A DNA stretch of 64,000 nt from Nitzschia sp. pyKryTriq1 (Eukaryota; Bacillariophyta; Bacillariophyceae; Bacillariales; Bacillariaceae): NCBI GenBank assembly GCA_956465555.1, contig OY101117.1, positions 2,046,001-2,110,000 on the forward strand. Direction: 5' to 3'. The notes beneath the pieces were generated by a model. That model was given only the letters and a program-made list of their open reading frames with translations, was not told the origin of the DNA and searched no databases. A program made the position numbers and the translations under genes. Shown here piece after piece: positions 11,729 through 22,013 of the stretch (position 1 is the first letter of the stretch; each line of letters opens with the position of its first letter).

Positions 11729-12010
11729 ACAGTGTTCAACGAATTCGGCAGCAATTTGTGTTGGTTTGCTAATTATTTTTGAGGATGCTGATTGATGACG
11801 TGATTCTTCGAGTCGCCTTCTATCTACTACTAGCTCCAGATCACCGATATCACTTCGATGATTCCTCATTATCGCTTTGAGTAGGCGCTCACGATGGATG
11901 ACTTACAACTAATCTACAATCTTGTACTGTACGGTACTAGCGGTCTCATCGGAAGCGGAAGCGGGAGCTCCTCTGTCGATCAAACTCAAACCAGCGTCTA
12001 ATATGATGAG
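11729..12010. other. 3' spacer before the copia element
   Basis: Downstream region of the glycosyltransferase gene, ending in the target site of the LTR element. A run of short palindromes with GTACGGTAC lies near 11930. No gene seen. Confidence 0.4.
12005..12010. repeat. Target-site duplication, left copy (GATGAG)
   Basis: GATGAG lies directly before the left LTR and again directly after the right LTR at 13786-13791. If the LTR is taken to begin one base earlier, the duplication is the 5 bp usual for copia elements. It marks a clean insertion into single-copy DNA. Confidence 0.85.
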
Positions 12011-12365
12011 TGTTAAAATCCGTGAGTTCTAGGCAGTGGCTAGCGGCTCAGGGATTCGGGCTAAAGGACTAATTTGACTGTGGGATAACGAAGTGTGTTA
12101 TCTTAAATTAATGAGCTGATTGCTCTATTGATGAAATGAACTTTGGTTCATTTCTATTTTCTTGAATGTGTTGACATGTATTTCGATAGAAGTCTGTGGA
12201 CTTCTTATAGTTTCTTGGAGGATCATAGACTGTCTCCGATAGTCTTAGAAAGAATCTCTGAGTCGTGATCCAAACGTGTGTCGAACGTAATCGTGCGTAA
12301 TCGTGAACGCTGGTCGCGTCCGTCCGTCATTCCATGATCGTCCGTTGTAGGTAGATATTCGAACA
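12011..12365 (-). repeat. LTR (3' LTR in element orientation)
   Basis: 355-bp terminal repeat, identical to the copy at 13431-13785. In element orientation it begins TGTTCGAATATC and ends GATTTTAACA. Confidence 0.92.
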
Positions 12366-12394
12366 CTCCCTCTCGCGAGTAGTTAGTGAGTCGA

Positions 12395-13390
12395 TTACCA
12401 TCCGTTCATTCTCTTTCGGTGACGCTTGAAATCCGGCTCGTTCAGTGGCTTGGTCAGAATGTCCGACGGTTGGTCGTAGGTTCCGATTGGGTGAATTGAG
12501 ACCCATCCCTTCGTCACGTAGCTTCGAAAGTGAAAGAGCTTGTTGTTGAGGAACTTGGTTCGGGGGCGGAACTTGTGGTATCGTGCAATCTCAACTGCCC
12601 CGGAATTATCCTCGAATACTTTGCAGTGTACCTCGGTGCGCGAAGTGTTAATCTCGAAACCGCGTTTCTTCATCTCTCGCAATAAGCTGATAATCGGAAT
12701 GGCTTCTCGGAGCGCATATGATAGTCCCGTAATTTCGCTTTCGGTCGATGACGAATCCAGGAGTTGGCGACTGTGCTGGTTCATCTTGGAGATGTCGTAC
12801 CCAACTTGTGCGAGGTACGCGTGCAAATCGATTAATTGATCGCGTATGGTCGAGGTAGTCGCATTCGTGTCGATGTGACTCTCGCGCACGATAATTTTGA
12901 GGAACAGGATTCCCACTTCGATTCCATCGATAGTGTACTCCTCGGAGTACAGTGTGACCTTATCACGTCCGATCTTGGAGAGGCTGTCGTGAAGTGCGGT
13001 GAACAGCATCATCGAGTCTTGGGCCACTCTAGTTGGAGTGTCCGCGTAGATACGTGCATTCGCTTGCAAGTGTTCTAGCGTGATACTGCCGTAGTGGTCC
13101 AAGTAGTCCTTGGCTGGACCTGCGACGTCGTCCGGATCATCCAAGATGGACATGACGGAGGTGTCCCATCCCATGAGTTTGGATCGCTTCTTGGTTAGCT
13201 CGAGGAAGTCGCGGAGTCCTTCGGGGACACAGTCGAAGAGCTCTTCCGAGAGTTTCTTGGATCCGCTTTGCCAGATCGCAGCACCTTGCTTGGTGTTGTA
13301 GTCGATGACGTCATCTGTCGCCTTGGCTGGCGTCAGAGCGAAGTGGGTTGCTGCAGCGGCAGCAGGAGGGTTGTTGTTGGCGTCAGCCAT
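12395..13390 (-). pseudogene. Copia coding remnant: Gag-like and RNase H-like parts
   Basis: The remaining coding part of the element, about 331 codons. Its first part is Gag-like (LMGWDTSVMSILDDPDD and a following helical region). Its last part resembles the C-terminal RNase H of copia polyproteins: EDNSGAVEIARYHKFRPRT, HFRSYVTKGWVSIHPIG and DILTKPLNEPDFKRHRK. The other pol domains are not present. It is part of a broken element and is not a host gene. Confidence 0.85.
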
Positions 13391-13430
13391 GGTCGATGTT
13401 TGTTTGTTTTACTTTAGCGCAGAGGAAGCG

Positions 13431-13785
13431 TGTTAAAATCCGTGAGTTCTAGGCAGTGGCTAGCGGCTCAGGGATTCGGGCTAAAGGACTAATTTGACTG
13501 TGGGATAACGAAGTGTGTTATCTTAAATTAATGAGCTGATTGCTCTATTGATGAAATGAACTTTGGTTCATTTCTATTTTCTTGAATGTGTTGACATGTA
13601 TTTCGATAGAAGTCTGTGGACTTCTTATAGTTTCTTGGAGGATCATAGACTGTCTCCGATAGTCTTAGAAAGAATCTCTGAGTCGTGATCCAAACGTGTG
13701 TCGAACGTAATCGTGCGTAATCGTGAACGCTGGTCGCGTCCGTCCGTCATTCCATGATCGTCCGTTGTAGGTAGATATTCGAACA
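13431..13785 (-). repeat. LTR (5' LTR in element orientation)
   Basis: 355-bp terminal repeat, base-for-base the same as 12011-12365 as far as I can check by eye. The right target-site copy GATGAG follows at 13786. Confidence 0.92.
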
Positions 13786-14002
13786 GATGAGCGAAACAAA
13801 AAATAACAATCATATCGCCTCTCGAATCCGACGATTGACTCGCACGACTTCCATTTACGACTAATACGAAGCTTGTGACCTTGGACGGTGGCATGGAAGA
13901 ATTATCAGCATCATCATCACGGAGAGCGGAGCAAATAGCATTTCTAGTATTTCCTTGTTTCTATGATTACTTTTTAGTATGGTTTTAGTCTTCGGTGTGG
14001 GT

Positions 14003-14089
14003 CTTTTCTATTGTGTTGGTCTTGAGGTGGCTCTTTTCTATTGTGTTGGTATTTTGTGAGGTTCGTTTCTATTGCGTTGGTCTTGAGTG
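14003..14089. repeat. Tandem repeat, about 30 bp x 3
   Basis: Three imperfect units of 26-31 bp, each built on TTTCTATTGTGTTGGT (the third has TTGC), at 14003, 14033 and 14064. They lie in the 3' spacer of the cysteine-rich gene, between it and the copia element. The remainder of 13792-14187 shows no gene. Confidence 0.8.
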
Positions 14090-14187
14090 GTGGCGTGGCT
14101 CGGCGTTTCTATGGCCTTGCTCATCAAGAGCCTTTGCTTGGTGGTCGCAATCCTTTCACGACCAAAAGTGCATCACAGCGCCTGCTT

Positions 14188-15189
14188 CTAGGGTATGTCC
14201 CCGCCCGCTACCAGCGAAAAGCTACGAGTTGTAGAAGTCGGCGTGGAACAGACTTGTCGGGCCTGGCCGTTCCCAATTTGCTCGCATGTGCAGGTCTTAG
14301 CGGTGAAATCAGGAGCGACAAAGGTCATCGAGCTACCAGCAACTTGGCAAATAATCGAGTCGGCTGTGCGAACCTGGCAGTAGTTGCACAAAGTCTCCGT
14401 CCCAGAGCAAGTGCAGGAGTACTCAGGTAGCATGTCGCACGTCACCGGAGTGGCGTCACAGAAATTACTACCCTCCTTTTCAAGGCAGAGATAGGAATTG
14501 AATTGGCGTTTGGCTTCGCAGCTCCCCTGGCTCGGTAGCACTCCGGTCGCAACTCCTAGAGTAGGCTCAGGGACAGATTCATCACCAACAACTGGAGCTC
14601 TGATGACGACAGGCGACGGAGTGGTGGGAGCGGTCACGGGAGGTGCAACTGGCGCAACAGGTGGGTCAGTTGGGCGTGGGGTCGGCGTCCAGCAAGTTTG
14701 TCGGGTCTGACCGTTTCCAATATATTCGCAGGAGCAAGTCCTGACGCCTCCCAGGTTAACGTCGGTGTATGTGGTGGAAGATCCAGTAACCTGGCAAAGT
14801 ATATTTGGACCAGGCCTGATATTGGTTTCAAGTCTGCAATAGTTGCAGGATGTCTCGGTCGATCCAGTACAGCTGCATGAATATGTACCACTGCAATCAC
14901 CATCATCACCATCATCATCATCTTTATCATCTTTATCTTTACCATTTCTGTAATCACCATCAAAGAAACTCGATGCAGGGCTGGTTGCCCGACAAACCCC
15001 AGCGGTCTGCATTTGTCGTCGGAGATTACCGGTATGTTTGGGAGACGCCTCCTCGTTGGTGGGATCGATGTAGGAAAAGAAGTCTTCGTACAAGACCATG
15101 CTGCTGGTATTGAGCAGCAGGTTGTCATGAAATTGTTGGCCGGCGACCGGGGCCAAACTCACGACGAGGCAAAGGTTTCGAAAGTTCAT
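14188..15189 (-). CDS. Secreted cysteine-rich protein with two tandem domains
   Basis: A 333-residue protein starting at ATG 15189, where MNFRNLCLVVSLAPVAGQ gives a signal peptide; the frame opens earlier (15279) but without a leader-like sequence. After a propeptide-like stretch and an acidic Asp/Lys run (84-98) come two homologous Cys-rich units, about 99-166 and 251-314. Each has the pattern YSCxCxGxxTxCNYCxxxT, a ILCQVxGSS strand, a TCxCExIGNGQxRQxC end. A Pro/Thr/Val linker rich in VAP and PT repeats (167-215) separates them, like linkers of extracellular cell-wall proteins. Spacing suggests three or four disulfides per unit. I do not recognise the family; a wall- or surface-associated role is inference. 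It diverges from the channel-like gene at 16103. Confidence 0.7.
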   Translation of the reverse strand: MNFRNLCLVVSLAPVAGQQFHDNLLLNTSSMVLYEDFFSYIDPTNEEASPKHTGNLRRQMQTAGVCRATSPASSFFDGDYRNGKDKDDKDDDDGDDGDCSGTYSCSCTGSTETSCNYCRLETNIRPGPNILCQVTGSSTTYTDVNLGGVRTCSCEYIGNGQTRQTCWTPTPRPTDPPVAPVAPPVTAPTTPSPVVIRAPVVGDESVPEPTLGVATGVLPSQGSCEAKRQFNSYLCLEKEGSNFCDATPVTCDMLPEYSCTCSGTETLCNYCQVRTADSIICQVAGSSMTFVAPDFTAKTCTCEQIGNGQARQVCSTPTSTTRSFSLVAGGDIP

Positions 15190-16102
15190 GTTGCAAACGA
15201 GTGTGTGTTTGTATGAACAAGTTTGTGATTTTATGAGATGAGAGTTGCAGCAAAAAAAATATTGTGAGAAATCGCACAATCCGCCAGAACAGGAATTTGG
15301 AGATCGGATTCATCCGAATTAGAAGGGCGGGATCCGTTGCCCTTTCTCCAAATATGCCCCCGGATGGTGGAGACGACCTTGCTTTTTCTTGTCCTTCTAA
15401 TGCACGACCCAGATACATAAGCCCATTGGTTCTCAGCAGATGCAGAAGAATAGCAACAACCTGGCGTTTCAGCCAAGTTTCAGCGAGCGGCTCGTCACGA
15501 CGCACCATATAAAAAAAATGAGCGGAGTAGTTCGTGCTAAAACTCTGAGAACTGGCGATGCTGTCACAGCAAGGGACAACGGCTACTTGAACTACTACTA
15601 GGAACGAATAATACACGACTTCGGTATTATTCAACGCTTTGCCCGTGCATCTATCTACAGTAACACCAACAGGGTATCATGGTACGAGCAGGAGCGGCTC
15701 CATTCCGACGCAAAGCAGGAGGAGACTTCATCCTTCTCTGCTCTAGCTAGTAGAGTCCACTATGAAGCAGAGCCACCGTGCGTGTCTGTCATGTAGCATG
15801 ATAGCTACCCCAAAAATTATTAATGCTCCAGCATGCATCAAGAGAGACAACAGCTCTGGCTATTGAGTTGCTTGCTCCCGCACACTGACTGAGACTGTTT
15901 TACAGTAATAGAAAATGCAGCGAAACAACGCTCACGAAAGTGAAAAGGCGACTCGTACGACTCGAAGAATCTCAAAAGTCATTAGCAGAACAGAAGAACA
16001 AATCTTGAGCCATCACAGCCGTTGAAAGAACAACTGTTTGCTATTGTCGACATACAATGCCATTGAGGAAAGCAAAAGCCCATTCACCAAAGGACGAAGC
16101 CC
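15190..16102. promoter_or_regulatory. Divergent spacer (cysteine-rich gene / channel-like gene)
   Basis: 913 bp of 5' flank for two genes. It contains CTAGCTAGTAG near 15743 and a short ATG-started frame at 16057 that overlaps the downstream start out of frame, a possible upstream ORF. The longer open frame on the minus strand (15125-15634) crosses the neighbouring start and has no domain, so I do not call it. Confidence 0.4.
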
Positions 16103-17035
16103 ATGTCCAAATCACAACAACAATCGTCATCCCATCCAGGTACGCCGGATCTTCCAGCGGAAACAACACCAAGCGAGAACGACGAAGAACGACGAATCCA
16201 AGTGAACTATGGCCAGAGAGACAGCCGAGCATATGGCGATGAAGGATCACCGTTTACATGGAAACGCTTTGTCGCTTTGGCCGTTTTTCAAATCACATTT
16301 CCTCTTCTTGCACTATTGATCGCTTGTGTCTTTGGCGGACTCATGGCCTGGGTCGAGAATGAAAAATTCTTGACGGGGTTTCTGTACGTGGCAAGTAATC
16401 TCCTGTCCATGTCTAATCCGCTGACCGAGTTCAACCCCGCCAATGCCCCTGGTGTCGTCATCGACATTTATGTGAGCGTACTTGCCCTTCTACTGTTTGG
16501 TGTTGTTCTGAACGTGGTGAACTTATTTCAAGTTCCGCTGGCAATCAATCGCATGATTGAAGTATTTGTGACAGGAGCTTTTATTGTTCCCTTCGTAGCA
16601 ATTTTTATTCTGATTCCACTGAGCGTGGGGGTAACTGCTGGAGTATTTGGGTCGATTTTGGCAAAATTCGAGGGTTGGTCGGTGAAAGATGGTGTGTTCT
16701 ATGTTATCGGGAATCTTCTGGGTCTAGGGACGCCATTGACAGACGTGTTGCCGCTGACACTCGCTGGAGACGTCTTCGACATTATTATATCGTCATTTGC
16801 TCTCGGCACTTTGGCCGTTTTTGTGGATTACGTCACTATTTTGAATCCGGCAAGATACGCCCGAAAACGAATGAGAGATTTCCTACGACGAATTGGGATT
16901 TTTAAACAAGATGATGATAACGACAGGAGTTATCCAGCTGACGATGCTAGGGCAACCGAGGAAACTCATGACGAAAAGTTGTCAAGAGAATCCCAGAAAT
17001 CACCTGATACGCTGGAAGAAGAAACGAAGATGTAG
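16103..17035 (+). CDS. Membrane protein with two pore-loop-like repeats
   Basis: A 310-residue protein. A polar N-terminus (1-55) and a charged C-terminus (255-310) flank four long hydrophobic segments (about 57-82, 118-145, 155-188, 226-248). The helices come in two units, each helix, short re-entrant-like loop, helix. The loops are clearly homologous: FLYVASNLLSMSNPLTEF (93-110) and FYVIGNLLGLGTPLTDV (199-215), each followed by a stretch with an Asp-Ile pair and a long helix. This arrangement resembles two-pore-domain channels, yet the TxGYG potassium filter is absent. No family recognised with certainty; ion channel or transporter function is inference from topology only. Confidence 0.65.
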   Translation: MSKSQQQSSSHPGTPDLPAETTPSENDEERRIQVNYGQRDSRAYGDEGSPFTWKRFVALAVFQITFPLLALLIACVFGGLMAWVENEKFLTGFLYVASNLLSMSNPLTEFNPANAPGVVIDIYVSVLALLLFGVVLNVVNLFQVPLAINRMIEVFVTGAFIVPFVAIFILIPLSVGVTAGVFGSILAKFEGWSVKDGVFYVIGNLLGLGTPLTDVLPLTLAGDVFDIIISSFALGTLAVFVDYVTILNPARYARKRMRDFLRRIGIFKQDDDNDRSYPADDARATEETHDEKLSRESQKSPDTLEEETKM

Positions 17036-17091
17036 CTGCCACTTTTGTCGAATCCAGCTCTATAAATGTCACTCTAATAGACGAAGAAAAT

Positions 17092-19516
17092 TCATGAATG
17101 GCCACCCCGGGCATTCGCTTTCTTGACAAAACGCAAAAAACGTTCATGTGTATTCGTCATCATACCCGGGGTCTTGTGTGGATGCAATGTTATGGTATTG
17201 GGTAGCTCCCTAGCTCGGGGGAAATTGTTGGAACCACGAAAGTTGTGCGCAAAGGCATCCCCCCGATAGGACTTTTCGTCCCAACACCCGATTCCGATGC
17301 GACGTTGGAGACATATTCCAAAAACAACATCATCGTACACCACAGTTTGATTTTTTAGGGCGTCATTGATACAATTTCGAATGTTGTCCACCAGAATTCG
17401 AAACGTGTGTTTTGCCATGAGAATACCAGTTCCGCCCATGCAGTACGGTTTTTCCAACCCGCTCTTTTGGAGCATCTCACGAATCGCCATTGCGCCGTTG
17501 CCCCGTTTACCGATATATGCGTGTTGACGAAAGTCTCGTTTCACAAGGAACTCCTGAAGTCCGTCCACATTCACATAGGTGTCGTCGTCGACATCAAAGA
17601 CCCAGTTCACATTGTTCTCTTTCGACTCTCGCTTCAGTTTTAAAATTGCCTCGTCCATGTGTTCCAATACGGCTGCGGCCTTTTGAACCAACGGATACTC
17701 GTCGTCTTGAACACCCTTCATGACCACAATCGTGCTGTTGTCAAGAATTCCTGCTTCTTTTGCCAGTGTTGTAATGTCGTCATCCGAACCACTAGCGTAA
17801 GGGACGGACTTGTCAACTAGATCTCCCACATAGAATCGAACAAATACACCTTTTGGTAGATCCTTTGCCCACGTCTGCACAAGCTCGGCCACACGAGTCG
17901 AGAAGGTTGCTCTAGACGCAGTCACACCGATAAGAATTCCTCCGGCATTTGATCCCTTGAGTTGAGGAAGCGTTTGATTCGTGAAAGCGAGTGCTTGGAT
18001 AGTCTCTAGCTTTGCCCTATGTCTGCTGCGGGATTTCGCCGCCGCGCTATACAGCTTCGACTCGATAATGAACGCAACAATTTGACTGAAGTGCCGCGAC
18101 GAGGCAAGAACTCCGTGGACTATCGAGCTATCGGCAGCATTCCAGCGAACTAAAAATTGGCCAAAGTTGGATCCTTCCATGGTGTCCCGAGACTTGACGC
18201 TGTGCAAAAACAAACGGACATTGTGTGAGCATGCACCACTCGTCGATCAGAAGCCCCACCCCCACCTGGTGCCAAATCACGGTCATCTCTTACCATCCTC
18301 GTAGTTTGTCCGGCTCGACAAAACCTGTGAGATCGCACACTTTAGCGTGCCATCTATGAACCAAGTCGTATTCCCTTTCGCGGACAACCGTGATGTTAGG
18401 AGTCTCGCGCACACGCCAGTAGAATTCATTATCCTCCCCTCCCCATCCTTATCAATTCATTCACGTTGTACGCGGAAGTAACAGCGTCAGAACAATGCAG
18501 TACAGTACGAGAACTACCTGTTCGAGCTCCGCCATCCAAGCTAGTTTCCACACAAACTCACCTGTGAACGATTCATTCATTTTGTGGAGAGAAACATCTG
18601 CGCCTGACACAGCGTACATTCCATAGCCAAAAATGCGCCACAACCCCCGATGTTTGGAATATTTATGCTGTGGACCCAAGAATTGTTCCACCAGCATCGT
18701 GTTGCTCGGTCGATACTGCGAGAATACAATGGGAAAATAGAAACGACTCTTGGCAACCTCCGCAAGGGAATTGAACAAAAACCTCGGACCTACATCCATA
18801 TCAACGTCCACAATGGCCAGGACAGATGTGTTGTCTTGTTTGGTTGCATTGTGCAAGAGATTAATGGCATAGGCACGATGGAATTTCGGCTCGTTGGTCG
18901 TAGCAAAGACAACCCTATCTTTCGGGAGAGCTGCTTCCGCTGCCAACCGCTCTCGGAAGCTGCTAGATGTATCGTCCTGCGAATACCGAGTGACTATGGC
19001 ACGAATGGTGACACCATCATCTGCCGAGCGATCAGTCCGCCGATAAAACCCTTCGATCGCGTTGCCGAGAGTACGGAATAACTCCAGCAACTTCTGATCT
19101 TGACCCGACACGGGAATCCCAATATCAATGTTGGTATTCGTAAGTGGCGTCGTCCAGTCAATAGGAGGTAGGAGACCATCTGGAATGGAGGCTTCATCTC
19201 TCGTTTCCTCGTCAATCCGATCTTGGGATTCATCGGGCTGATGCTTCCGCGACGACAACAACGACGTTGGACCTTCAAATTCTTTCTCAAAGGTCTCCGA
19301 CAGCCGCTGAGCCTCCTCTGTAGACACATTGTTGGAATGGTTACTACCGGTAGAGGGTTCGGTTTGCTGCTCTTCAAGGTCAATTAAGCGTTGGAAAGCC
19401 CAGATATTGTAAGATGCCAATGTCAACGACACTGCAATCATGGAGACTAAAATTACAATTGTGTTGATTCGCGGCCGAAAGGTACGTGTACCTCGCGTTT
19501 TCGGAGACGACAGCAT
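17092..19516 (-). CDS. Chondroitin-synthase-like bifunctional glycosyltransferase with swapped domains (GT7-type then GT31-type)
   Basis: Three exons (19516-18562, 18447-18294, 18199-17092; introns 114 and 94 bp) give 738 residues with frame kept at both junctions. An anchor at about 17-41 indicates a Golgi type II protein. The first domain matches chondroitin N-acetylgalactosaminyltransferases: LAIVDVDMDVGPRFLF near residue 238, FPIVFSQYRPSN, HRGLWRIFGYGM, and, encoded by exon 2, GWGGEDNEFYWRV with DLVHRWHAKVC. Exon 3 finishes this domain and then encodes a Fringe-like GT31 domain with VNWVFDVDDDTYVNVDGL near residue 571 and PYCMGGTGILMA. Animal chondroitin synthases carry both domains in the opposite order. 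The exons could be misread as two genes, but the GT7 C-terminal GWGGED and HRWH elements only fit if joined. The polymer made is unknown. Confidence 0.8.
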
Positions 19517-20534
19517 TATTTTGGAGTGAGTTGAAGTGAGTTGAGTTGAGTTGAGTGGATGGCAATGCAAAGTCAAACTTCTGTGGAAAACCGAAACATG
19601 CACAAAATGGCCAATTGATGCAAAAGAAGATGAAGGATGGAATGACAATGACGACTAAGAAGTAAACTTGTGTACGAGTACTATCATACTTGTGCTGTGG
19701 TACCAGGTATCATCCATCAGAATGGCTTTAGCCCGAACTGATCAGACGCAACAACAACAACAACAAAAATGCCTAATGCAACAAACACGACAGCGCGCCG
19801 CGCGCCGTGCTTTTATCGTGTTGACAATACATACGAAGCGCCACAAAGAAATAAAATTCACGAACAGAAATTTCAAACCGAAAGCGCGCATGCCGCCCAC
19901 AATGCCAGCTTGCCCCCAAATCTGAAATCGATCCCCCGCCTTCCAGATTGGATGCGACGGGCGGCGGGCGGGCGGGCGGTTCCACGCGTCTGAAAAAATT
20001 TTCGCACCGTACACCACTACATGTACTTGTACAGTGTACTTGTACAGTACTCTACCAGTACGCTAGCTAGTAGAGCTGTCATCAAGCGCGCTTTTGGGTA
20101 TCAAGCTAGCGGCGGCGTCGCCGCGCGTTCAACGATCTTTTTCTTTGGCAGCAGGCATCAATCAGTTTCTTGGGGCGGAACCTTCTCTGGACCCAGCACT
20201 CTAGAAACGAGTGCCCTTCATGCATCAACCAACAACAGCAGCAACAAAATCTCTTGAGTTATAACATACTATTGAAACTCTACTTGCAAGAAACATAGAC
20301 ATCAGTTCATCGCTAATAGAATGGTATTTTAAAATAGAAGTCATTATTCCTTGTATTCGGTGATAGTTTTGAAACGAAAATAAACCCGAGCAAGACAACC
20401 AGCAATGGCTCAGCTGTATGCCCTCGCCTGTGACAATCTTAGCGGCAGGATACCTTGAATCCACAAAAGATAGTATGCATAGATTATGACAGAACATGAT
20501 ACCTTCTGCCAATCACCAGCCCCTGAAACGCTGC
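19517..20534. other. Spacer with GTAC-rich short repeats
   Basis: About 1 kb between two minus-strand genes. It has a CAA repeat (19750-19767), a CG-rich stretch (19795-19810), a G/C-rich GGCGG repeat (19958-19980) and a doubled TGTACTTGTACAG unit (20028-20053). AGTTGAGTTGAGTTGAG near 19540 lies in the presumed 5'UTR of the upstream glycosyltransferase. The open frames here have no protein-like features. Confidence 0.4.
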
Positions 20535-20849
20535 TTAGTAGTCGCTGTCGTCGCCTTCATCTTCTTCGGCAATGTTCATGCCGGGCATCTTGTTGGCAAG
20601 CTCATCGATTGAACCAACTCGAGCGGAGGGCGACGTGAGATCAAAGCAATCCGCTAGAATCGCGTCCCCAGCACGTCGAGGGAGATGCGTCTGCACAATT
20701 TCTCGCAGACGGTCATTCTCGTCACGGAGAGCGTAATAATCTTGACGAAGAGACTCGATCAAGAACTTGGTTCGGACACCACTCTTTTTCTTCTTCTTGT
20801 CCTTCTTGTCTCTGGAGTCTCGGGATTTTCGGCTGCGGCGAGGATCCAT
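20535..20849 (-). CDS. Small basic/coiled-coil protein
   Basis: A 104-residue protein. The first 25 residues are strongly basic (Arg/Lys/Ser/Asp repeats, nuclear-localisation-like), followed by one amphipathic helix, TKFLIESLRQDYYALRDEN and on to about residue 56, with heptad-spaced Leu/Tyr, then a short acidic tail ending EEDEGDDSDY. It looks like a truncated bZIP-type module, but the basic region lacks the N-x7-R signature of true bZIP factors. Function unknown; nuclear location and dimerisation are inferred. Confidence 0.6.
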   Translation of the reverse strand: MDPRRSRKSRDSRDKKDKKKKKSGVRTKFLIESLRQDYYALRDENDRLREIVQTHLPRRAGDAILADCFDLTSPSARVGSIDELANKMPGMNIAEEDEGDDSDY

Positions 20850-22013
20850 GGTTACGAATTGGAATCAATCAATTACAGAAAAATAAAATAAATCCCAAAT
20901 GAATTTTATGACACCCTCTCGGCGGCTTTCTTGCGTGCATCTTCTGCTCCTCGGCGTTGTCGTCTCCGCCCGCGGCAAGCATGATGGTGTTGAAGGATGT
21001 CGCCGATCCAAAAAGTCATCTTGAATGACCCAATCTCAAATCTGTCAGTTTTTTACCCAGGAAGTGCTGACCTCAGCATCTGTTCGGTTCCCCTTTGTTA
21101 AATACCATGGTAATGTCGTTAAGTAAGAACGCCGTTCGTTTGTGGAAAATGGTGCTGACGCACGAACTATTGTTCCATCTTCGATTTTGATTGGAGAGAT
21201 CTTCGACGATTGATGATTGAGATTGGGCCAGTTTTGGGCCTTTTTCAGAATGCCAGGCGGGAAGCCAAAGAACTTTCACCGGTAGCCGGACGGTCGGGGA
21301 GCAGACCATTCTGTCCTCGTCCGTCGGGTCTGTGCGCCTGTCCGACAAAGTGTGATTATCGGGATCTTGGTTTTTGGCGCGAGAGACGAGGGACCAATGT
21401 TCGTCGTTGCTCGGGAGAGGTGGAACAATCATCCGAGAGCTCACTTTTCACAGAATCGATCATCGTCGAAAGCATTGGTAGTGAGAAAACATAGATTGTA
21501 GAGTAAAAGTCTTGCTCATAACTAAAAGATTTCGTGGGATGATTCTTCGATGCATATATATGCATTCGGCAGTGACCCGAACCCATATTTATCACCGATC
21601 CAGTCGTTCGAGTCGTTTATCAAAGTTCCGCGTTCCCACCGCCAGTTTTGGTCCCGCCTTTTTTCCCGACATCTCGCTATCATACTGTACTGTAGGAATA
21701 CTGTACCGGTACGTTTATGGTGGACGCGGACGGCAATTTGAACTGCGGAAGCCATCAAAAAATCTCAAACGACCATTTTCAATTTCAAATCATTTTGCAT
21801 TGTCATCGGCGTGAGAAAGTTTTCTGTGATCATTCATTCGATTATTTATTCTTCACTCTAGAGAGAGAGGCCTCCCAAAAGTCCTAGAGGAAAAATCTTG
21901 GTGATTGTGATCCATTCATTGGTCGCTGACATTCAATTCTCGTACCACTGCTAGAGAGGAGATTGAGAGAGTCCGTCGGTCCCCAAATCATCGAGGCTAC
22001 CTCCCGCTTCACC
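20850..22013. promoter_or_regulatory. Divergent spacer before poly(A) polymerase
   Basis: About 1.16 kb. It contains a perfect GTACCGGTAC palindrome at 21703-21712 and a nearby CTGTACTGTAGGAATACTG. A minus-strand open frame of 123 codons (21073-21444) has no recognisable feature. The ATG of the downstream gene has a CACCATGG context. Confidence 0.4.

Larger units (their letters stand above)
12011..13785 (-). mobile_element. Short Ty1/copia LTR retroelement, broken, very young
   Basis: Fossil LTR element of 1,775 bp on the minus strand. Two 355-bp LTRs (12011-12365 and 13431-13785) are identical by eye over their whole length and begin TG and end CA in element orientation. A purine-rich tract (GAGAGGGAG) lies directly before the 3' LTR. 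The interior holds one coding remnant with a Gag-like part and a Ty1/copia RNase H-like part. The element is far shorter than a complete copia of about 5 kb, with most pol domains absent: it is broken, with about one break. LTR identity and the intact target duplication imply a very recent insertion, probably moved by enzymes from a complete relative elsewhere. Family is diatom copia (CoDi-like) by motif. Confidence 0.9.

Noticed and set aside
15125-15634. 169-codon minus-strand open frame upstream of the cysteine-rich gene
   Set aside because: It overlaps that gene's start in another frame and looks like random sequence.
17092-18213. Treating the Fringe-like exon as a separate gene starting at 18213
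   Set aside because: The splice acceptor at 18200 joins in frame to the GT7 exons, and the first residues complete the GT7 domain.
18461-19648. Treating the GT7-like exon as a complete gene of 395 codons
   Set aside because: Its last 34 residues come from reading into an intron with a clear GTGAGT donor; the missing GWGGED motif is found in the next exon.
21073-21444. 123-codon minus-strand open frame in the spacer before poly(A) polymerase
   Set aside because: No domain, no signal, no compositional bias of a coding region, and it lies in a promoter spacer.
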